A DNA stretch of 17,868 nucleotides, taken from positions 1 to 17,868 of the forward strand of contig JASEFB010000035.1 of assembly GCA_030019325.1 (NCBI GenBank), written 5' to 3'. A program made the position numbers and the translations under genes. This document shows, in pieces, positions 14,095 through 17,868 of this stretch. The DNA is from an archaeon. Its GTDB lineage: Archaea > Halobacteriota > Syntropharchaeia > Alkanophagales > Methanospirareceae. The stretch's first letter is position 1; the number at the start of each line of letters is the position of its first letter. The notes under the pieces were generated by a model. The model was not told where the DNA came from, did no database searches, and saw only the letters and a program-made list of their open reading frames with translations.

Positions 14095-15213
14095 TCAGAA
14101 TCTCTTCATATAGCGATGCTCGACGAACTTCTTTAATCGGTATGCAAAGACCTTAAATACCATTCCACCGAAATACATCACCGCTTTACCATCACCGAGC
14201 GATATAAGCGCTTTTGGGTTCTGTATCGTATTCTTTGGTCTGTATCTCTTCAATTTTTCCCCTTTTATCGTTCTTATTATATTCTCTGCCGCTACTCTAC
14301 CCTGCCCTTCTGCCTCCTCGACATTCTGACCGGCACGAACACCCTCGCGCTCGAAGTATACGGTATCTCCAACTGCAAATACATCATCCATCCCTTCCGC
14401 ACGGAGATAAGAATCCACTTTGAGCCATCCCTTCACCTTTGGAATATCGAGTATCTCAAAAAGACTGTTGGGTTTTATCCCCGCCGTCCAGATAATAATA
14501 TCGTAGGGCAGTTTCTTTCCGTCTTTGAATGTAATCTCCCCCTCGCTCACTTCTTGCACTGCTGTTTCCGTCAATATCTCAACACCGCTATCAGAAAGGA
14601 ATTTACTTACATAGGTGGCTACTTTCTCTTTTGGAAGAGCAGGCAATATCCTCGGCATCATCTCGACAAGAGATATTCTTGCGAGAGCCCCCCTATCCTT
14701 GAAATAATCAACCAATTCACCGGCAACCTCTATCCCGGTCAATCCGGCACCTATAACCGCAATGCTGCTCTCCTTTGAGTAATCAAGCGTATCAAGCGCA
14801 TTTTTTGTCTCAATCGCACCTTTCATGGTATTAACCGTGTATGACAGCTTTTCTGCGCCGGGAATTCCGAAAAATGTCTGTTCAGCACCGATGGCGATCA
14901 CGAGAAAGTCGTACGGTATATCCCTTCCTTCGTCTCCTGAGGTTGCTTCAGTCTTCACCTTTTTAGCCTTAAAATCAATATTTACAACCTTCGCCTGTAT
15001 GAATCCCGCACCTATTTTCGTTGCGAATTTCTTTAAATCGTGGGATATCGCTTCGGGTGTAACTTTTCCACTTAATAGCTCGGGATATGCCGGCGGGTAA
15101 TCAAATTGTGGTGTGTGATCAATCATATTAATATCGAGCTCTTTTGCCTGTTTTCGGAGCGTGCGTGCGACTTCCACGCCACCGAATCCACAGCCCAGCA
15201 CAACTACGTTCAT
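14095..15213 (-). CDS. NDH-2-like FAD-dependent pyridine nucleotide oxidoreductase
   Basis: The 372 residues form two dinucleotide-binding domains: GCGFGG (7-12) for FAD, GAGLTG (155-160, in VIGAGLTGIEVAGEL) for NAD(P)H, and VFAVGD (278-283) for FAD ribityl contacts, followed by AGQNVEEAEGQGRVAAENI (294-312). This is the type II NADH dehydrogenase layout, a membrane-surface enzyme passing electrons from NADH to a quinone. The C-terminal tail is basic and aromatic (FKVFAYRLKKFVEHRY), as expected for membrane attachment. Sulfide:quinone oxidoreductase is less likely because the redox cysteines of that family are absent (the only Cys is residue 8). It is convergent with the MenA-like gene and divergent from Drg. 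Substrate specificity is unproven. Confidence 0.85.
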   Translation of the reverse strand: MNVVVLGCGFGGVEVARTLRKQAKELDINMIDHTPQFDYPPAYPELLSGKVTPEAISHDLKKFATKIGAGFIQAKVVNIDFKAKKVKTEATSGDEGRDIPYDFLVIAIGAEQTFFGIPGAEKLSYTVNTMKGAIETKNALDTLDYSKESSIAVIGAGLTGIEVAGELVDYFKDRGALARISLVEMMPRILPALPKEKVATYVSKFLSDSGVEILTETAVQEVSEGEITFKDGKKLPYDIIIWTAGIKPNSLFEILDIPKVKGWLKVDSYLRAEGMDDVFAVGDTVYFEREGVRAGQNVEEAEGQGRVAAENIIRTIKGEKLKRYRPKNTIQNPKALISLGDGKAVMYFGGMVFKVFAYRLKKFVEHRYMKRF

Positions 15214-15241
15214 AGTAAAACAATATCAACGTCTACCTATC

Positions 15242-15250
15242 TATATTTAA
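15242..15250. promoter_or_regulatory. Shared TATA region of the divergent NDH-2-like and Drg genes
   Basis: TATATTTAA lies in the 79-bp gap. On the + strand it predicts a start near 15271, giving a leader of about 22 nt before the Drg ATG at 15293. On the minus strand TTAAATATA is about 33 bp before the flavoprotein ATG at 15213, giving a nearly leaderless mRNA. Confidence 0.45.
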
Positions 15251-15292
15251 TGTAAAAAACCTTTCCTAACAGATTTGCATCACCGCACGAGG

Positions 15293-16390
15293 ATGACCAT
15301 TGAAGAGGAGATCAGAACCATAGAGGACGAGATAAGGAAAACACCCTACAATAAGGCAACCCAGCATCACATCGGACGACTCAAAGCGAAACTCGCTCGG
15401 CTCAAGGATGAGCTGCAAAAACAAGCAACAGCAAAATCCGCTGGCAAACGGGAAGGATATGCGGTAAAAAAATCAGGGCATGCTACCATCATAATGGTGG
15501 GATTTCCATCGGTCGGTAAATCAACGCTGCTCAACTGCCTCACTGGCACCACTGCTGAGGTTGCGGCTTATGATTTCACCACGCTTGAAGTGATTCCCGG
15601 TACGCTCCAGTATAAAGGTGCACGAATGCAATTCCTCGATGTCCCGGGGCTAATCCAAGGTGCAGCGGCAGGACGGGGGCATGGCAAGGAGGTACTATCA
15701 GTGATGCGAAACGCTGATCTGATCCTTATCCTCGTAGATGTCCTTCAGCCGCAGCAGTACGATACATTGGTAAAGGAGTTATATGATGCGGGCATTCGAA
15801 TTAATACCAAACCTCCTGAGGTGGGCATTCATAAGACAAGTAGAGGAGGAATTACCGTAGACAGCACCGTTGATCTCGATCTTGATGACAAAATGATCAA
15901 AGCGGTGTTAGCAGAATACAAAATACACAACGCGGAGGTTCTGATACGAGAACGCATCACACTCGATGAGCTTATTGATGCAGTTATGGGAAACCGGAAA
16001 TATATCTGTGCAATCACAGTCATAAACAAGATAGATCTGGTGGATTCTGAAATGCTTCGGACATGCATGGAGCGATTTCCTGACGCAGTTCCAATTTCGG
16101 CCGCTCTCGGCATAAACACGGGTGCACTGAGAGAAAGAATCTACAATGAGCTCGAATTCATGTGCATCTATATGAAGCCGCGGGGTGCGTCACCGGATAT
16201 GGATAATCCATTGGTTATAAAACGAGATTCTACGGTTGCTGACGTCTGTTCGACCATTCATCGTGACTTCATTGAGAAGTTCCGATACGCACGCATCTGG
16301 GGCAAGTCCGTGAAATATGGTGGCCAGCGTGTCGGTCTTTTGCATGTGCTTGCGGACGGAGATGTGGTGAGCATCGTGGCACGGAAATAA
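15293..16390 (+). CDS. drg: Drg-family GTP-binding protein (Obg-HflX superfamily)
   Basis: This is a conserved archaeal/eukaryotic GTPase associated with ribosomes and translation. The chosen ATG gives 365 residues starting MTIEEEIRTIEDEIRKTPYN, which is how archaeal Drg proteins begin; a TTG at 15275 would add six residues that do not fit. Motifs are an N-terminal helix-turn-helix (to about 55), the P-loop GFPSVGKST (70-78), the switch I region with DFTT (94-97), G3 DVPG (116-119), G4 NKID (245-248), the long insert between G3 and G4, SAALG (G5) and a C-terminal TGS domain over about the last 75 residues ending ADGDVVSIVARK. GAGG directly abuts the ATG, which is unusually close. The neighbours give no further clue to its partner. 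Confidence 0.95.
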   Translation: MTIEEEIRTIEDEIRKTPYNKATQHHIGRLKAKLARLKDELQKQATAKSAGKREGYAVKKSGHATIIMVGFPSVGKSTLLNCLTGTTAEVAAYDFTTLEVIPGTLQYKGARMQFLDVPGLIQGAAAGRGHGKEVLSVMRNADLILILVDVLQPQQYDTLVKELYDAGIRINTKPPEVGIHKTSRGGITVDSTVDLDLDDKMIKAVLAEYKIHNAEVLIRERITLDELIDAVMGNRKYICAITVINKIDLVDSEMLRTCMERFPDAVPISAALGINTGALRERIYNELEFMCIYMKPRGASPDMDNPLVIKRDSTVADVCSTIHRDFIEKFRYARIWGKSVKYGGQRVGLLHVLADGDVVSIVARK

Positions 16391-16393
16391 ACA

Positions 16394-16401
16394 TTTATAA
16401 T
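16394..16401 (+). promoter_or_regulatory. Candidate TATA box upstream of repeat copy 3
   Basis: TTTATAAT begins 4 nt after the Drg stop and is centred 28 bp before an ATG at 16426. This is the same spacing seen at the apparent leaderless lrp and dapB starts. A transcript from here would begin just before repeat copy 3. Confidence 0.4.
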
Positions 16402-16425
16402 TGTATAGCTGGACAATAAATCATA

Positions 16426-16614
16426 ATGTCAAATAAGCCCTTACAGGGCTTGCGGGGTCGTGGGGCAGAGCCCCACACTACCAAATCCCAAGTAAATCCC
16501 AATTTCCAAATCATAACTAAACTCTTTTCTTTCAGTAAACACCTTAAAAATGTTTCTTTGGTAAAGCTTTCTTTTTTAAAGAAAGGTTTACTTATAAACA
16601 GGCAAGAGCAATGA
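16426..16614 (+). CDS. Possible short ORF beginning in repeat copy 3
   Basis: The 62-codon frame opens with ATG, three codons later enters the repeat and encodes KPLQGLRGRGAEPH, the same 14 residues found inside the ThiF-like protein. The rest (TTKSQVNPNFQIITK and so on) is low in information and looks like translated intergenic DNA. Support is the TATA box 28 bp upstream. Against it are no ribosome site and no recognised family. It could be a decayed gene, a short peptide or only an untranslated leader. Confidence 0.2.
   Translation: MSNKPLQGLRGRGAEPHTTKSQVNPNFQIITKLFSFSKHLKNVSLVKLSFLKKGLLINRQEQ
16435..16476 (+). repeat. Double-hairpin dispersed repeat, copy 3 (between drg and dapB)
   Basis: AAGCCCT-TAC-AGGGCTT, then GCGGGGTC, then GTGGGGC-AGA-GCCCCAC. 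Its reverse complement matches copy 1 over the 42 nt with one loop base changed. CAAAT occurs at 16430-16434 and again at 16482-16486 and could be a target duplication, though five bases are weak evidence. Confidence 0.85.
16561..16591 (+). promoter_or_regulatory. Inverted repeat abutting the dapB TATA box (candidate operator)
   Basis: GTAAAGCTTTCTTT, then TTT, then AAAGAAAGGTTTAC: two 14-nt arms with 13 of 14 positions complementary. It ends exactly where the TATA box begins and therefore covers the BRE position. A dimeric repressor here would block TBP/TFB binding. It could also form an A/U-rich hairpin at the end of an upstream transcript. Confidence 0.55.
16592..16598 (+). promoter_or_regulatory. 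TATA box of dapB
   Basis: TTATAAA (16592-16598, reading within CTTATAAAC) is centred about 27 bp upstream of the dapB ATG, so the mRNA is probably leaderless. This agrees with the lack of a Shine-Dalgarno. Confidence 0.55.
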
Positions 16615-16621
16615 ATTAACC

Positions 16622-17440
16622 ATGGCAATAAAAGTAGCGGTAGCAGGCGCACGGGGGAGAATGGGCAGTCAGGTGGTGAGAGGCGTCTTAGAGAACGATA
16701 AGATGAAGTTGGTGGCGGGTTTTGACCCAACTGGTGTGGGGGAAGAGCTAGCACCGGGAATAAAGATATCGAGTCCTGCAGAGATGGAGAACGTGTTAAA
16801 GGTGGTTAAGCCTGATGTATTTGTTGATTTCACCAATGCAGCGGCAGCAGTTGGAAACGTTAAAGTCGCCGCGCGGAACAAAGTAAAGCTCGTGGTTGGA
16901 ACAACCGGATTTTCAGCAGAGCAGTTCACAGAGCTGGAAAACGTTATAAAAGCTCACGTACCTGCTATTATATCCCCTAACTTCTCTATTGGTGTGAATG
17001 TCTTTTGGAAATTGATTGCTGAAGCTGCACGACAGCTTCAAACATATCAGTATCATGTAGAGATCATAGAGATGCATCACTCGCATAAAAAGGATGCGCC
17101 GAGTGGAACGGCAGTTAAAGCTGCTGAAATTATCTCTAAGTACATAGGTGCAGGTGCAGAGGGAGGAGGAAAAACAACAATCCTCTATGGCAGGCAGGGC
17201 ATAACAGGCGAGAGGACGGATGAGGAGATAGGGATCCATGCAGTGCGCGCTGGTGACATCGTTGGTGACCATACCGTCTTATATGCGGGCAAAGGAGAAC
17301 GCTTGGAGATAATACACCGTGCGCATAGCCGAGAAGCGTTCGCTCAGGGTACAATAAAAGCCATTGAATGGATTAATGGCAAAGCAAAAAGCGGAATATA
17401 TTCAATGGATGAGATGATTCGGGAACTGGGACAGGAGTAG
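16622..17440 (+). CDS. dapB: 4-hydroxy-tetrahydrodipicolinate reductase
   Basis: This enzyme performs the second step of the diaminopimelate route to lysine, reducing the dihydrodipicolinate precursor with NAD(P)H. The 272 residues show the nucleotide-binding GARGRMG (9-15), DFTNAAAA (69-76), VVGTTGF (91-97), the catalytic/substrate block EMHHSHKKDAPSGTA (150-164) with His152/His153 and Lys156, and GIHAVRAGDIVGDHTV in the C-terminal half. Length and motifs are normal for DapB. It has no ribosome site; a TATA box 27 bp upstream suggests a leaderless mRNA, and a long inverted repeat next to that box suggests repressor control. No other lysine gene is visible in the window. An OB-fold protein gene follows after 41 nt. 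Confidence 0.96.
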   Translation: MAIKVAVAGARGRMGSQVVRGVLENDKMKLVAGFDPTGVGEELAPGIKISSPAEMENVLKVVKPDVFVDFTNAAAAVGNVKVAARNKVKLVVGTTGFSAEQFTELENVIKAHVPAIISPNFSIGVNVFWKLIAEAARQLQTYQYHVEIIEMHHSHKKDAPSGTAVKAAEIISKYIGAGAEGGGKTTILYGRQGITGERTDEEIGIHAVRAGDIVGDHTVLYAGKGERLEIIHRAHSREAFAQGTIKAIEWINGKAKSGIYSMDEMIRELGQE

Positions 17441-17481
17441 GATTGCCCTAAAAGCGTTGTGATTGTAAACAGGGAGTAGAA

Positions 17482-17868
17482 ATGAGTGAAAATACAAAGG
17501 TGAAGGATTTAAGAGCAGGTAACACCGTTGAGACAACTTTTCTGGTGATGGAGAAGGAATTGAAGGAATTCATCACGAAGGAAGGTTACTATCTCCAGGT
17601 GAAATTAGGTGATAGCACGGGCAGTATATGGGCGAAGTGCTGGGAAAAAGCTGAGGACGTGGCAGCTTTATTTGAACCCGGAGACGTCGTCCGGATAAAA
17701 GGTGTGGTAGAATCCTTTAGAGGTCGCTTACAGCTCATCATCGAGCCAGATGGAGTTGAAAGAGTCACTGAAACCTACGATATCGCGGACTATATGCCGA
17801 GGACGTCGAAAGATATCGACTTTTTAGTTGGTGAACTCGTAGAAATGACAGAGAGTATGGAGAATGGT
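17482..17868 (+). CDS. OB-fold nucleic-acid-binding protein, probable YhaM-like 3'-5' exoribonuclease, 3' partial
   Basis: The ATG at 17482 has AGGGAG 5 nt upstream and opens a frame of 129 codons that runs off the right edge. The visible part starts MSENTKVKDLRAGNTVETTF and forms an OB-fold (about 5-95): VMEKELKEFITKEGYYLQVKLGD, STGSIWAKCWE, FEPGDVVRIKGVVESFRGRLQLII. This resembles the N-terminal domain of YhaM-type nucleases, in which an OB-fold is followed by a metal-dependent HD phosphohydrolase domain. The following ADYMPRTSKDIDFLVGELVEM matches the linker to that HD domain. The HD residues themselves are beyond the window, so the nuclease call is inference. It may be cotranscribed with dapB. 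Confidence 0.65.
   Translation, partial: MSENTKVKDLRAGNTVETTFLVMEKELKEFITKEGYYLQVKLGDSTGSIWAKCWEKAEDVAALFEPGDVVRIKGVVESFRGRLQLIIEPDGVERVTETYDIADYMPRTSKDIDFLVGELVEMTESMENG

Noticed and set aside
14095..15213. Sulfide:quinone oxidoreductase as the identity of the flavoprotein
   Set aside because: The redox cysteines of that family are absent. The only cysteine is in the FAD glycine motif.
15275..15292. TTG start six codons upstream for Drg
   Set aside because: It has no ribosome site and adds residues not seen at the start of archaeal Drg proteins. ATG at 15293 gives the family N-terminus.
2893..16476. The three repeats as a CRISPR array or an insertion sequence
   Set aside because: They are kilobases apart, each has internal symmetry, there are no spacers, and no transposase gene is present.
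16430..16486. CAAAT direct repeats as proof of transposition of copy 3
   Set aside because: Five bases in AT-rich DNA are easily chance, and the other two copies do not show matching flanks.
16395..16754. Minus-strand frame of 119 codons over the drg-dapB gap
   Set aside because: It crosses repeat copy 3 and the dapB start, has low-complexity content and resembles no family.

Overview
The window looks like a piece of a euryarchaeal chromosome from a methanogen-related or alkane-oxidising lineage. Archaeal markers are an AglB-type oligosaccharyltransferase, a transcription factor B (TFB), an archaeal Drg GTPase, an Lrp-type regulator, a dihydropteroate synthase-like protein of the kind linked to tetrahydromethanopterin, and TATA boxes about 26-30 bp upstream of several starts (some apparently leaderless). 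I cannot name the genus. The gene set would fit a Methanophagales/Syntrophoarchaeales-like organism, but that is a guess. No tRNA, rRNA, CRISPR array, transposase or phage gene was recognised.

Layout. 1-2723 (+): 5'-truncated aglB, carrying an unusual C2H2 zinc-finger motif. 2734-3282 (-): a small ThiF/MoeB-like protein with an in-frame repeat element. 3566-4988 (+): TFB followed by a stand-alone IMP cyclohydrolase domain. 5048-8646 (-): a tight operon, ugd-like, galU, uxs-like and an AglJ-like glycosyltransferase. It should turn glucose-1-phosphate into UDP-glucose, UDP-glucuronate and UDP-xylose, and load a sugar on a lipid carrier. With aglB this suggests protein N-glycosylation, probably of a surface layer. 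8769-10652 (-): GTP-dependent PEP carboxykinase, divergent from an Lrp/AsnC regulator at 10758-11261 (+). 11396-14055 (+): DHPS-like protein and a UbiA/MenA-type prenyltransferase. 14095-15213 (-): NDH-2-like flavoprotein, divergent from Drg at 15293-16390 (+). 16622-17440 (+): dapB. 17482 to the right edge (+): the start of an OB-fold protein, probably a YhaM-like nuclease.

The most interesting structure is a dispersed 42-43 bp double-hairpin element present three times (2893-2934, 8660-8702, 16435-16476). Its two stems are joined by a conserved GACCCCG linker, and three base pairs change in a compensatory way between copies. Each copy has the same orientation relative to local transcription. 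Copy 1 lies in frame inside a gene as exactly 14 codons (KPLQGLRGRGAEPH). Copy 2 sits between a strong Shine-Dalgarno sequence and the ugd start codon. Copy 3 lies just after an apparent leaderless start and encodes the same 14 residues. Other points of note are a long inverted repeat abutting the dapB TATA box, a possible upstream peptide in the TFB leader, and an IMP cyclohydrolase that appears to lack a family tyrosine.
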